From an uncultured Ectothiorhodospiraceae bacterium (GTDB lineage: Bacteria > Pseudomonadota > Gammaproteobacteria > JAABTG01), in assembly GCA_937867305.1 (NCBI GenBank), contig CALMKJ010000136.1, positions 1 through 43,547 of the forward strand: a stretch of DNA of 43,547 nucleotides. The letters run 5' to 3'. This document shows, one piece after another, positions 6,969 through 14,674 of the stretch. The position numbers were made by a program, and so were the translations under genes. Below the pieces are notes generated by a model that saw nothing but the letters and a program-made list of their open reading frames with translations, ran no database searches and was not told the DNA's origin. Each line of letters begins with the position of its first letter. The stretch's first letter is position 1.

Positions 6969-7291
6969 GCCCGGCGCAGGTGAGGGGCGAGCACGACGGG
7001 CAGCGGCTCCCGAAACGCGCGGTGGCGAGCGCCACGGCAGCCCCACTGGCAGAGATAATAGCGAACCCACATCCACCAGGGCGCCCGACGGGTCAGGAGT
7101 TGTTCCCCGAAGGCGCGGTCCTCGCCCACCGTGGCCTCCGCCACATAGTCGTCGAGCATAGCGTCAAGCTTTGCGCGCACCTCCCCGAAGGTCTCGGCCT
7201 GGGCCGCCAGATCGAAGTCGAGGCAGAACGCCTGCCATTGGCCGTCCTTGCGCTCGGCGTAGCAATGCACCAGCAGCTCGTCGGCCTTCAC
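6965..7291 (-). CDS. hicB: HicB-like antitoxin with unusual C-terminus
   Basis: This 108-residue protein starts at GTG 7291, chosen because GGGAGGGGAGA lies just upstream. The N-terminal half resembles the partial RNase H fold of HicB (LLVHCYAERKDGQWQAFCLD, AETFGEVRAKLDAML). No ribbon-helix-helix or HTH DNA-binding domain is visible. Instead the C-terminus is aromatic and basic (APWWMWVRYYLCQW, then Arg-rich). It overlaps the HicA-like gene by 4 nt. It should neutralise the toxin, while autoregulation may differ from that of classical HicB. Assignment rests on fold similarity plus context. Confidence 0.65.
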   Translation of the reverse strand: MKADELLVHCYAERKDGQWQAFCLDFDLAAQAETFGEVRAKLDAMLDDYVAEATVGEDRAFGEQLLTRRAPWWMWVRYYLCQWGCRGARHRAFREPLPVVLAPHLRRA

Positions 7292-7398
7292 GGATCTCCC
7301 CTCCCGACCTGAACGGAACCTCACCAAGGATAGCCCCGCTGGCCTCGCGGGGTCACGCACAGGCCGCCGACGGTGAGGTCGCAGTCCGCGCTCGGTCC

Positions 7399-8094
7399 TC
7401 AGAGGATTGCGTCGAGGTAGAAAGCCCCGAGCTGTCCCATCTGGCGCTCGATCCAGTCGGCCCGGGAGCGGACCCGGGGCGAGGGCGCGGCCGCGCTCAA
7501 CGCCTCCGGGTTCGGCAATACCGCTGCCAGCCGGGCACTCTCCTGCGGGGTCAGGTCGCGGACCGCCTTGCGGAAGGAGCGCTCGGCCGCCGCCGCGGCG
7601 CCGTAGGTGCGGGGCCCGAACTGGGCGAAGTTCAGGTACATCTCCAGGATCCGGCGCTTCGGCCAGGTGAGCTCGATCAGCGCGGTGAGCCAGGCCTCCA
7701 GGCCCTTGCGCACCCAGCTGCGGTCGCGCCAGAGGAAGAGATTCCTGGCGACCTGCTGGGAGATGGTGCTGGCCCCCCGCACCCGTTGCCCAGCGGCCCG
7801 TTCCTCGATTGCGTCCCGGATCTCCCGCAGGTCGAAGCCGTAGTGGTGCGGGAAGCGCTGGTCCTCCGCGGCGATGACGGCGAGGAGCAGGTGCTCCGGC
7901 ATGCGCTCGAGCGGGACCCAGCGGTGCGCGACCGGGGCGCCGCCCTTCCCGGAGAAGAGGTCGGGGAGCATGAAGGCGGAGACCGGCGGGTCGAGCCAGC
8001 GCAGGGCGAGCACCAGGGCAAAGCTCACGCCCAGCACCGCGAGGGTGACCGCTGTGGCCGCTCGAGCGAGCCGCCGGAGCGCCGATGTGCGCAA
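7399..8094 (-). CDS. mtgA: Monofunctional biosynthetic peptidoglycan transglycosylase
   Basis: MtgA polymerises lipid II into glycan strands at the inner membrane. The 231-residue length is normal. One N-terminal membrane helix (about 13-33) anchors the GT51 domain. Motifs are in order: EDQRFPHHYGFD with catalytic E77, RGASTISQQ (106-114), NLFLW, and KRRILEMYLN (146-155). It follows the cytochrome c peroxidase gene on the same strand with a strong hairpin between, so it is probably not co-transcribed with it. Confidence 0.95.
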   Translation of the reverse strand: MRTSALRRLARAATAVTLAVLGVSFALVLALRWLDPPVSAFMLPDLFSGKGGAPVAHRWVPLERMPEHLLLAVIAAEDQRFPHHYGFDLREIRDAIEERAAGQRVRGASTISQQVARNLFLWRDRSWVRKGLEAWLTALIELTWPKRRILEMYLNFAQFGPRTYGAAAAAERSFRKAVRDLTPQESARLAAVLPNPEALSAAAPSPRVRSRADWIERQMGQLGAFYLDAIL

Positions 8095-8176
8095 GGTCCT
8101 CTCCGGGTCCTCGGGATACGCCGCCTGGCGCGGGGGAGGCCCCGCGCGCGGCAGGAAGCGGGTGATTGCGGGGAAG

Positions 8177-8206
8177 GGCGGGAAAGGGGCGAGCCCCTCT
8201 CCCGCC
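8177..8206 (-). terminator. Strong hairpin after cytochrome c peroxidase gene
   Basis: On the transcript GGCGGGAGAGGGG pairs with CCCCTTTCCCGCC (13 bp, one G-U) around a CTCG loop, starting 10 nt past the stop codon. The tail is only weakly T-rich. Confidence 0.6.
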
Positions 8207-8216
8207 GGCAGGAGCC

Positions 8217-9248
8217 TCAGTCGAGGATCGTGTACCCGATGGTCGCGGGCAGGCGGGGCATGGTCTGCTCCGGGAAGGGGCCGGTCAGTGCGTCCAGGAA
8301 CGCGGCCACGTCCCGCGCCTGCTCGTCCAGCAGGTTCTTGTTGAGCTGCGAGGGGGCCATGACGCGCACCGCCTCCTCCAACGTCTTCACCTTCCCGTTG
8401 TGGAAATAGGGCGCGGTGAGGGCGATGTTGCGCAGCGTGGGCACGCGGAATTTGTGGCGGTCCGCCTCGTTCTGGGTGACGAGGAAACGGCCTTCGTCGT
8501 CCCGCAGGTTGTAGGTCTTCACGTATTCCGAGGTGTGGAAGGGGAAGGAGATGAAGAACCCCTTGCCGCCGGGCATCTCGGGGCCGTTGAAGGCGGGGCC
8601 GCGGTGGCAGGCGGTGCAGCCGAGCTCGTCGAAGGTCTTCATCCCCCGCACCTGCTGCGGGGTCAGGGCCGAGGCGTTGCCCTTCACGTAGCGGTCATAG
8701 GGGCTGCCCGGGGTGATGAGCGTGCGCTCGTAGGCGCCCACTGCCTTCGCCGCGTTCTCGGCGTTCACCGGGTCGTCGCCCCCGAAGACGGCCTTGAACT
8801 GTTCCACGTAGCCCGGGATCTGCCGGACCCGGGCGAGGGCGTCCTCGAGAGAGTTCATCCCCATCTCGACGCCGGCGACCACCGGACCCTTGGCCTGCTC
8901 CTCGAGGGTGGCTGCGCGCCCGTCCCAGAACTGCACCGAGTGGAAGGCGGAGTTCCAGACCGTGGGGGCGTTGCGCGGTCCGGCGAGGCCGTGCACCCCC
9001 ATGGAAGTCGACCGGCTGTCGTCACCGCCCGTCATCAGGTTGTGGCAGGAGTTGCAGGATACGGTCCCCGTCGAGGAGAAGCGGGGGTCGAAGAAGAGTT
9101 GCTTGCCGAGCTCGATCTTCTTTGCCGTCGGGGGGTTGTCGGCCGGCGCGACGGCCTTGTCCGGGAGGGCCTGCCACTCGTAGCCGGACGAGGCTGCGGA
9201 GATGGCGAGCAGACTGGCGGCCAACGGGACGAGCACGGAGCGCTTCAT
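8217..9248 (-). CDS. ccpA: Di-haem cytochrome c peroxidase
   Basis: This periplasmic enzyme reduces hydrogen peroxide to water with electrons from small cytochromes. The 343-residue protein has a Sec signal (about 1-20) and two haem-c sites, CNSCH (65-69) and CTACH (211-215). The intervening segment FHSVQFWDGRA and the C-terminal VPTLRNIALTAPYFHNG are typical of the MauG/CcpA family. Start ATG 9248 is supported by GAGGAGG nearby. Its leader carries a TATAGT -10 and an FNR-type box, so microaerobic or anaerobic induction is likely. Confidence 0.95.
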   Translation of the reverse strand: MKRSVLVPLAASLLAISAASSGYEWQALPDKAVAPADNPPTAKKIELGKQLFFDPRFSSTGTVSCNSCHNLMTGGDDSRSTSMGVHGLAGPRNAPTVWNSAFHSVQFWDGRAATLEEQAKGPVVAGVEMGMNSLEDALARVRQIPGYVEQFKAVFGGDDPVNAENAAKAVGAYERTLITPGSPYDRYVKGNASALTPQQVRGMKTFDELGCTACHRGPAFNGPEMPGGKGFFISFPFHTSEYVKTYNLRDDEGRFLVTQNEADRHKFRVPTLRNIALTAPYFHNGKVKTLEEAVRVMAPSQLNKNLLDEQARDVAAFLDALTGPFPEQTMPRLPATIGYTILD

Positions 9249-9309
9249 GGGGTCCTCCTCGAGTGGGCAGGGGTTCGCCGGAAAGCCGGATGGATGCATG
9301 CCTGACGGC

Positions 9310-9328
9310 TGGCCCCGACGAGGGGCCA
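9310..9328 (-). other. Stem-loop at the 5' end of the ccp transcript
   Basis: TGGCCCC and GGGGCCA (7 bp, 5-nt loop) lie directly after the predicted transcription start near 9331. A 5'-terminal hairpin of this kind could protect the mRNA. The effect is inferred. Confidence 0.4.
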
Positions 9329-9337
9329 ACTGTACAC

Positions 9338-9386
9338 ACTATACGGGTGCAATCCCCTCCGGTGATTCCTCGTTGACGCCGGTCAA
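9338..9386 (-). promoter_or_regulatory. FNR/Anr-type box and -10 of the ccp promoter
   Basis: A perfect palindrome TTGAC-N4-GTCAA (9373-9386) matches the FNR/Anr half-site pattern. An extended TATAGT -10 follows at 9338-9343 (minus strand). The box is centred about 48 bp upstream of the predicted start, slightly further than the usual -41.5 of class II activation. Peroxidase genes are well-known FNR targets. The Crp/Fnr protein encoded at 9914-10666 is one possible regulator. Confidence 0.65.
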
Positions 9387-9440
9387 GGGGTGGGTCGGCA
9401 AGGGGCCGCCCATGGGCACCCCCGCAGCCCGGGCCCTGGC

Positions 9441-9872
9441 TCAGGTGCCGTCGAGAGGGGCGAGGACGGGAGGGTGGCCGGACCTGGCGCGCAGCCAGTT
9501 GACGGCCTTCAGGACCCCGGGCTGGCGCACGAGCCGCTTCTCCAGACCGTACTTTCCCGGGAAGTCGGTGAGCATCAGGCCGATCAGCAGGGTCAGGAGC
9601 CCCTGCCCGGGGAGCAGGAGCATGCTGATCCCGGCGAGGACCAGGGCGACCCCGAGCATGTTCTTCAGCACGACGAGCGTGTGGTGTGCGACCGGGTGGC
9701 GGTCGTGCGCGTAGTCGCGCACCCGGTGCCGATGACGGAAGTACTCGGGCGGGATCCGGACCACCAGCACGGGCAGGAGGATCAGAGTGGCGACGAAGGA
9801 GAGGACGGAGAGCGCACCGAGCGCCCCCAGCAACACGCCGTTGTCAGCGACCCAATCCCAGGCGTTGCCCAT
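9441..9872 (-). CDS. PGPGW-family transmembrane protein
   Basis: This is a 143-residue inner-membrane protein. Hydrophobic segments lie at about 12-38 and 70-105, the second containing LLLPGQGLLTLLIGLML, a variant of the PGPGW signature of the family. A basic C-terminal region follows (LEKRLVRQPGVL). It starts 41 bp after the Crp/Fnr regulator on the same strand and may share its transcript. Function is not established for the family. Confidence 0.8.
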   Translation of the reverse strand: MGNAWDWVADNGVLLGALGALSVLSFVATLILLPVLVVRIPPEYFRHRHRVRDYAHDRHPVAHHTLVVLKNMLGVALVLAGISMLLLPGQGLLTLLIGLMLTDFPGKYGLEKRLVRQPGVLKAVNWLRARSGHPPVLAPLDGT

Positions 9873-9913
9873 CGGCAGTCTCGGTCAGCGGGGGCTTCCG
9901 GTGTGGCGTCTGG

Positions 9914-10666
9914 TCACAGGATGGGGCGGCGGCTGAACGAGTCCGGGCGAAAGCCCGTCATCTCCACCAGGGCCGCGCGGTTCTGGATCCGGAGCAGCCC
10001 GCCCCGGAGAACGGCCATGCCGGCCTCGCGCAATGTCCGCAACGTCCGGTTGACGTGGATGGTGGTCAGGCCGAGGGCGTCGGCGATGTGCTCCTGCTTC
10101 AGCGGCACGGGGATCCCCGCGCGCTCGTCCACCGGTCCCCGGGCGGCCAGCCGGTGCTGGATCTCCAGGAAGAGCTGGGCGATGCGCTCCTTTGCGGGGC
10201 GCCTGCCGAGGCTCGTCATGTGGTCGTGGGCGAGCGCCTCGTCCCGCGAGGCGATCCACGCCATCTGGATGGCCAGCATCGGGTGCTCACGGAACATCTC
10301 CATGAGCGAGTCCTGTCGGAACACGCAGACCCGCACGGCCGTCAGGGCCTGGGCCGAGTGCAGGACCGGACTCTCGGGGTCGGGCTGAAAGCCGATGAAG
10401 TCCCCCGGAAGGGCGAAGCGGAGCACCTGACGGCGCCCGTCGCTCAGGGTGCGGTGCAGCATCACCCAGCCCTGGAAGACGGTGAAGCTCTCGTCCAGTC
10501 GGGCGTCCTGAGGGTAGATCAGGGAGCCGGCCGGGACGTCGCGCTGCTCGAGGCGGTGCTTCTGCATCAACTCGAGCAGGCCGGTGGAAAGGGGCTCGAA
10601 GAGCGCCAGCCGCCGGATGGGACATTCGGCGCAGGGGGTGGGGTTTGCCGTGGGGGTGCCCGCCAT
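9914..10666 (-). CDS. Crp/Fnr family transcriptional regulator
   Basis: The 250-residue protein has an N-terminal CAEC-P-IRRL motif (C12, C15), a cyclic-nucleotide-binding-like beta barrel (about 25-140) and a C-terminal winged helix with recognition region EHIADALGLTTIHVNRTLRTLR. Classical FNR has a third N-terminal Cys five residues on. Here that position is Ala, so an FNR-type 4Fe-4S cluster is not assured. It is not CRP itself, since the cAMP-contact pattern is not evident. It is divergent from metH, with its own promoter at 10722-10750. The target genes are unknown. Confidence 0.88.
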   Translation of the reverse strand: MAGTPTANPTPCAECPIRRLALFEPLSTGLLELMQKHRLEQRDVPAGSLIYPQDARLDESFTVFQGWVMLHRTLSDGRRQVLRFALPGDFIGFQPDPESPVLHSAQALTAVRVCVFRQDSLMEMFREHPMLAIQMAWIASRDEALAHDHMTSLGRRPAKERIAQLFLEIQHRLAARGPVDERAGIPVPLKQEHIADALGLTTIHVNRTLRTLREAGMAVLRGGLLRIQNRAALVEMTGFRPDSFSRRPIL

Positions 10667-10721
10667 GGAAGGTCTGTCCGCCAGGGGTCGAAACGACGCC
10701 GCGGACGACGCCGCACCATTC

Positions 10722-10750
10722 AGAATACTTGCAGGACCTCACGGCGACAA
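10722..10750 (-). promoter_or_regulatory. Sigma-70 promoter of the Crp/Fnr gene
   Basis: On the minus strand TTGTCG (10745-10750) and TATTCT (10722-10727) are 17 bp apart. Each matches the consensus at four of six positions. The leader is about 49 nt. Confidence 0.45.
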
Positions 10751-10795
10751 GGACCCGGGCGGGATTTCTCCGTTTCGGTGGCCGGGCCCCTTCGC

Positions 10796-10880
10796 TACAA
10801 TGCGCTCCCAGGGGCGGGCGTTCCTGCCGGCCTGTTTTCGCGGGCAAATTCCATGGTCGACAGGCAGCGGGCAGGCCGGC
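10796..10880 (+). promoter_or_regulatory. metH promoter -10 and structured leader
   Basis: TACAAT (10796-10801) is a good -10, with only a poor -35 upstream. The roughly 100-nt leader contains a perfect 9-bp inverted repeat, GCCGGCCTG (10826-10834) and CAGGCCGGC (10872-10880). No Shine-Dalgarno precedes the metH ATG. The leader does not match the cobalamin or SAH riboswitch patterns I know. Confidence 0.4.
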
Positions 10881-10909
10881 TGGCGCAGCCACGCCGGGCG
10901 TTCTGATTC

Positions 10910-13900
10910 ATGGCTGATCTCCGCCAACGCATCGAGGCGATCGCCCAACGCCGGATCCTTCTGCTGGACGGTGCGATGGGCACCATGATCCAGCGCTACC
11001 GGCTCAGCGAGGCGGACTTCCGGGGCTCACGCTTCGCCGACCATCCCACGGACCTGAAGGGCAACAACGACCTGCTCTGCCTGACCCGGCCCGAGGTGAT
11101 TCGGGAGATCCACTCGGCCTACCTGGATGCCGGGGCGGACATCCTCGAGACCAACACCTTCAACGCAACGTCCATCTCGCAGGCGGACTACGGCCTGGAG
11201 TCGGTCGTCTACGAGCTGAACGCCGCCGGTGCCCGCCTGGCCCGCGAGGCCGCCGATGCGGCGACCGCCCGGGACCCCCGGAAGCCTCACTTCGTGGCGG
11301 GAGTGCTCGGCCCCACCAACCGCACCGCGTCCATCTCGCCGGACGTCAACAACCCCGGGTTCCGCAACGTCACCTTCGACGACCTGGCCGCAGCCTATCG
11401 CGAGTCCGTGCGTGGTCTCCTCGACGGGGGGGCGGACCTGCTGCTCATCGAGACGGTCTTCGACACGCTCAACGCGAAGGCCGCGGCGTTCGCGGTGGCC
11501 GAGGTCCTGGAGGAGCGCGGGCTCGACGTGCCGCTCATGATCTCCGGCACGATCACCGACGCGAGCGGCCGCACCCTCTCGGGGCAGACGGTCGAGGCGT
11601 TCTGGAACTCCCTCGCGCACACGCGGCCCTTCACCATCGGGCTGAACTGCGCCCTCGGGGCGCGCGAGCTCCGGGCTCACGTGGAGGAGCTCTCCCGGGT
11701 TGCCGACATGCGTGTCTCCGCGCACCCGAACGCGGGTCTGCCGAACGCCTTCGGCGAATACGACGACACCCCGGAGGGGATGGCGCGTGAGATCGGGGAC
11801 TGGGCCCGGGAAGGGTTCCTGAACGTGGTCGGCGGCTGCTGCGGAACCACGCCCGAGCACATCGCCGCGATCGCCCGGGCCGTGGCGCCCTATCCGCCGC
11901 GCCCGATGCCGCAGGTGCCGAAGCGGTGCCGGCTTGCGGGCCTCGAGGCGCTCAACGTCGGTCCGGAGTCGCTCTTCGTCAACGTCGGCGAGCGCACCAA
12001 CGTGACCGGCTCGGCGGCCTTCAAGCGCCTGGTGCTCGCCGGGGACTTCGAGGGGGCGGTGGACGTGGCGCGCCAGCAGGTGGAGAACGGCGCCCAGGTC
12101 ATCGACGTGAACATGGACGAGGGGATGCTGGACGGCCGCGAGGCGATGGTCCGGTTTCTCCACCAGATCGCGTCCGAGCCGGCGATTGCCCGCGTCCCGG
12201 TGATGATCGACTCCTCCCGCTGGTCGGTGCTGGAGGCAGGGCTGAAGTGTCTCCAGGGCAAGGGGATCGTCAACTCCATCAGCCTGAAGGAGGGCGAGGA
12301 GCCCTTCGTGCGGCAGGCGCGTCTCGCCCGCCGGTATGGTGCGGCGGTGGTGGTCATGGCCTTTGACGAGGCGGGCCAGGCCGACACCCTGGAGCGCAAG
12401 GTCGCCATCTGCACCCGGGCCTACCGCATCCTCACGGAGCAGGTGGGCTTCCCGCCCGAAGACATCGTCTTCGACCCGAACATCTTCGCGGTCGCCACGG
12501 GGATCGAGGAGCACAACGGCTACGGGGTCGCCTTCATCGAGGCGACGCGCCGGATCAAGGCGACCCTGCCCCACGCCCTGGTCTCCGGGGGCGTCTCGAA
12601 CGTCTCCTTCGCCTTCCGGGGCAACGACGCGGTGCGCGAGGCCATCCACGCGGTGTTCCTCTACCACGCCGTCCAGGCCGGCATGGACATGGGGATCGTC
12701 AACGCCGGCCAGCTGGCGGTGTACGCGGAGCTCCCGGAGGAGCTGCGCGAGCGTGTGGAGGACGTGGTGCTGAACCGGCGCGTCGACGCCACGGAGCGCC
12801 TGCTCGAGGTGGCCGGGCGGTACCGGGGAGAGGGCGGGGGCGCCACCCGGGAGGTCGACCTCGGCTGGCGGGTCTGGCCCGTGGAGAAGCGCATCGAGCA
12901 CGCCCTCGTGCAGGGCATCGACCAGTGGGTGGTCGAGGACGCCGAGGAGGCGCGCCAGAGCCTGCCGAGCCCGCTGGCCGTCATCGAGGGGCCGCTCATG
13001 AGCGGCATGAGCACGGTGGGCGACCTGTTCGGCGCGGGGAAGATGTTCCTGCCCCAGGTGGTGAAGAGCGCCCGGGTGATGAAGAAGGCGGTGGCCCATC
13101 TGGTGCCCTTCATCGAGGCAGAGCAATCCCAGGGGGCCCGCGCCGCCGGCCGGATCCTGATGGCGACGGTCAAGGGGGACGTCCACGACATCGGCAAGAA
13201 CATCGTGGGCGTCGTCCTGCAGTGCAACAACTTCGAGGTGATCGACCTCGGCGTGATGGTGCCGGCGCAGGTCATTCTCGACGCCGCCCGCACGCGTGGG
13301 GCTGACCTCATCGGCCTGTCGGGCCTCATCACCCCCTCGCTGGACGAGATGGTCCACGTGGCGCGCGAGATGCAGCGCCAGGGCTTCACGGTACCGCTCC
13401 TGATCGGCGGGGCGACGACCTCGGCGATGCACACCGCCGTGAAGATCGACCCCCAGTACGCCGGTCCCGTGGTCTACGTGAAGGACGCCTCCCGGGCGGT
13501 CGGTGTCGCCCAGAGCCTGTTGAGCCCGGAGCAGCGGGGCGCCTACGTGGACCGGGTGAAGTCCGACTACGCGGCCAAGCGCGACCAGCACGCCGCGCGC
13601 AGGCAGCAGGCCAGCGGACTGCCGATCGGGGCCGCCCGGGCCAACCGGACGCGCATCGAGTGGGCGGGCTACGTGCCGCCCGCGCCCCGCGAGCCGGGGG
13701 TGCGGGCCTTCGTGCGCTACCCGCTCGCCGAGCTGGTGCCCTACATCGACTGGACGCCGTTCTTCAAGGCCTGGGAGCTGCTCGGGAGCTTCCCGGCGAT
13801 CCTCGAGGACCCCGTGGTGGGTGGGGAGGCGCGTACCCTCTACGCCGATGCCCGGGAGATGCTGGAGCGGATCGTCGCCGAGGGCTGGATCGAGGCACGC

Positions 13901-14599
13901 GCCGTGGTGGGGTTCTTCCCGGCCAACGCCGTCGGCGATGATGTCGAGGTCTACAGGGACGAGAGCCGTGCGGGCGTGCTCCTCACCCTGCACCACCTGC
14001 GTCAGCAGACCGTCCGTCCCGACGGCAAGCCCAACCAGTGTCTGGCCGACTTCGTCGCACCGAAGGAGACGGGGCTCGCGGACTGGATCGGGGCCTTCGC
14101 GGTGACGGCGGGGCACGGCATCGAGGGCAAGCTCGCGGAGCTCGAGGCGGCGCACGACGACTACCGGGCCATCCTGTTGAAGGCGCTCGCCGACCGTCTG
14201 GCGGAGGCCTTCGCCGAGCGCCTGCACGAGCGGGTCCGCCGGGAGCTCTGGGGGTACGCGCCCGCCGAGCGCCTGGACAGCGATGCCCTGGTCCGCGAGG
14301 AGTACCAGGGCATCCGGCCCGCGCCGGGCTATCCGGCGTGCCCGGACCACACCGAGAAGGACCTCCTGTGGGAGCTCCTCGACGTGGAGGCGGTCACGGG
14401 GATCCGGCTGACGGAGACGAAGGCGATGATGCCCGCGGCCTCGGTGAGCGGGTTCTATTTCTCCCACCCCCAGGCCCGCTACTTCGCCGTGGGTCGAGTC
14501 GAGCGCGACCAGGTCGAGGACTACGCTCGCCGCAAGGGCATGACGGTGTCTGCAGTGGAGCGCTGGCTCGCCCCCAACCTCGCCTATGATCCAACATAA
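10910..14599 (+). CDS. metH: Cobalamin-dependent methionine synthase
   Basis: MetH transfers the methyl group of 5-methyl-THF to homocysteine via methylcobalamin in the cytoplasm. At 1229 residues it is full length and in register with the E. coli enzyme. The zinc ligands are C247 (GLNCALG) and C310/C311 ([10 protein letters not shown]). The pterin domain carries [11 protein letters not shown] near 360. The B12 domain has the DxHxxG motif with His759 as lower axial ligand (GDVHDIGKN). The C-terminal reactivation domain ends with the SAM-binding region ([15 protein letters not shown]). It depends on B12, in keeping with the cobalamin uptake and adenosylation genes 5-10 kb downstream. Confidence 0.98.
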   Translation: MADLRQRIEAIAQRRILLLDGAMGTMIQRYRLSEADFRGSRFADHPTDLKGNNDLLCLTRPEVIREIHSAYLDAGADILETNTFNATSISQADYGLESVVYELNAAGARLAREAADAATARDPRKPHFVAGVLGPTNRTASISPDVNNPGFRNVTFDDLAAAYRESVRGLLDGGADLLLIETVFDTLNAKAAAFAVAEVLEERGLDVPLMISGTITDASGRTLSGQTVEAFWNSLAHTRPFTIGLNCALGARELRAHVEELSRVADMRVSAHPNAGLPNAFGEYDDTPEGMAREIGDWAREGFLNVVGGCCGTTPEHIAAIARAVAPYPPRPMPQVPKRCRLAGLEALNVGPESLFVNVGERTNVTGSAAFKRLVLAGDFEGAVDVARQQVENGAQVIDVNMDEGMLDGREAMVRFLHQIASEPAIARVPVMIDSSRWSVLEAGLKCLQGKGIVNSISLKEGEEPFVRQARLARRYGAAVVVMAFDEAGQADTLERKVAICTRAYRILTEQVGFPPEDIVFDPNIFAVATGIEEHNGYGVAFIEATRRIKATLPHALVSGGVSNVSFAFRGNDAVREAIHAVFLYHAVQAGMDMGIVNAGQLAVYAELPEELRERVEDVVLNRRVDATERLLEVAGRYRGEGGGATREVDLGWRVWPVEKRIEHALVQGIDQWVVEDAEEARQSLPSPLAVIEGPLMSGMSTVGDLFGAGKMFLPQVVKSARVMKKAVAHLVPFIEAEQSQGARAAGRILMATVKGDVHDIGKNIVGVVLQCNNFEVIDLGVMVPAQVILDAARTRGADLIGLSGLITPSLDEMVHVAREMQRQGFTVPLLIGGATTSAMHTAVKIDPQYAGPVVYVKDASRAVGVAQSLLSPEQRGAYVDRVKSDYAAKRDQHAARRQQASGLPIGAARANRTRIEWAGYVPPAPREPGVRAFVRYPLAELVPYIDWTPFFKAWELLGSFPAILEDPVVGGEARTLYADAREMLERIVAEGWIEARAVVGFFPANAVGDDVEVYRDESRAGVLLTLHHLRQQTVRPDGKPNQCLADFVAPKETGLADWIGAFAVTAGHGIEGKLAELEAAHDDYRAILLKALADRLAEAFAERLHERVRRELWGYAPAERLDSDALVREEYQGIRPAPGYPACPDHTEKDLLWELLDVEAVTGIRLTETKAMMPAASVSGFYFSHPQARYFAVGRVERDQVEDYARRKGMTVSAVERWLAPNLAYDPT

Positions 14600-14674
14600 G
14601 GAAACTCCTGACGCGGCCGACTGTCGCATGAGGAGGGCAGGGGAGCCCGGTAGGCACCCCGCCGGGAGCGGTCC

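Noticed and set aside
10796-10909. Cobalamin or SAH riboswitch before metH
   Set aside because: None of the conserved blocks seen at 19036-19231, nor the SAH core I know, is present.
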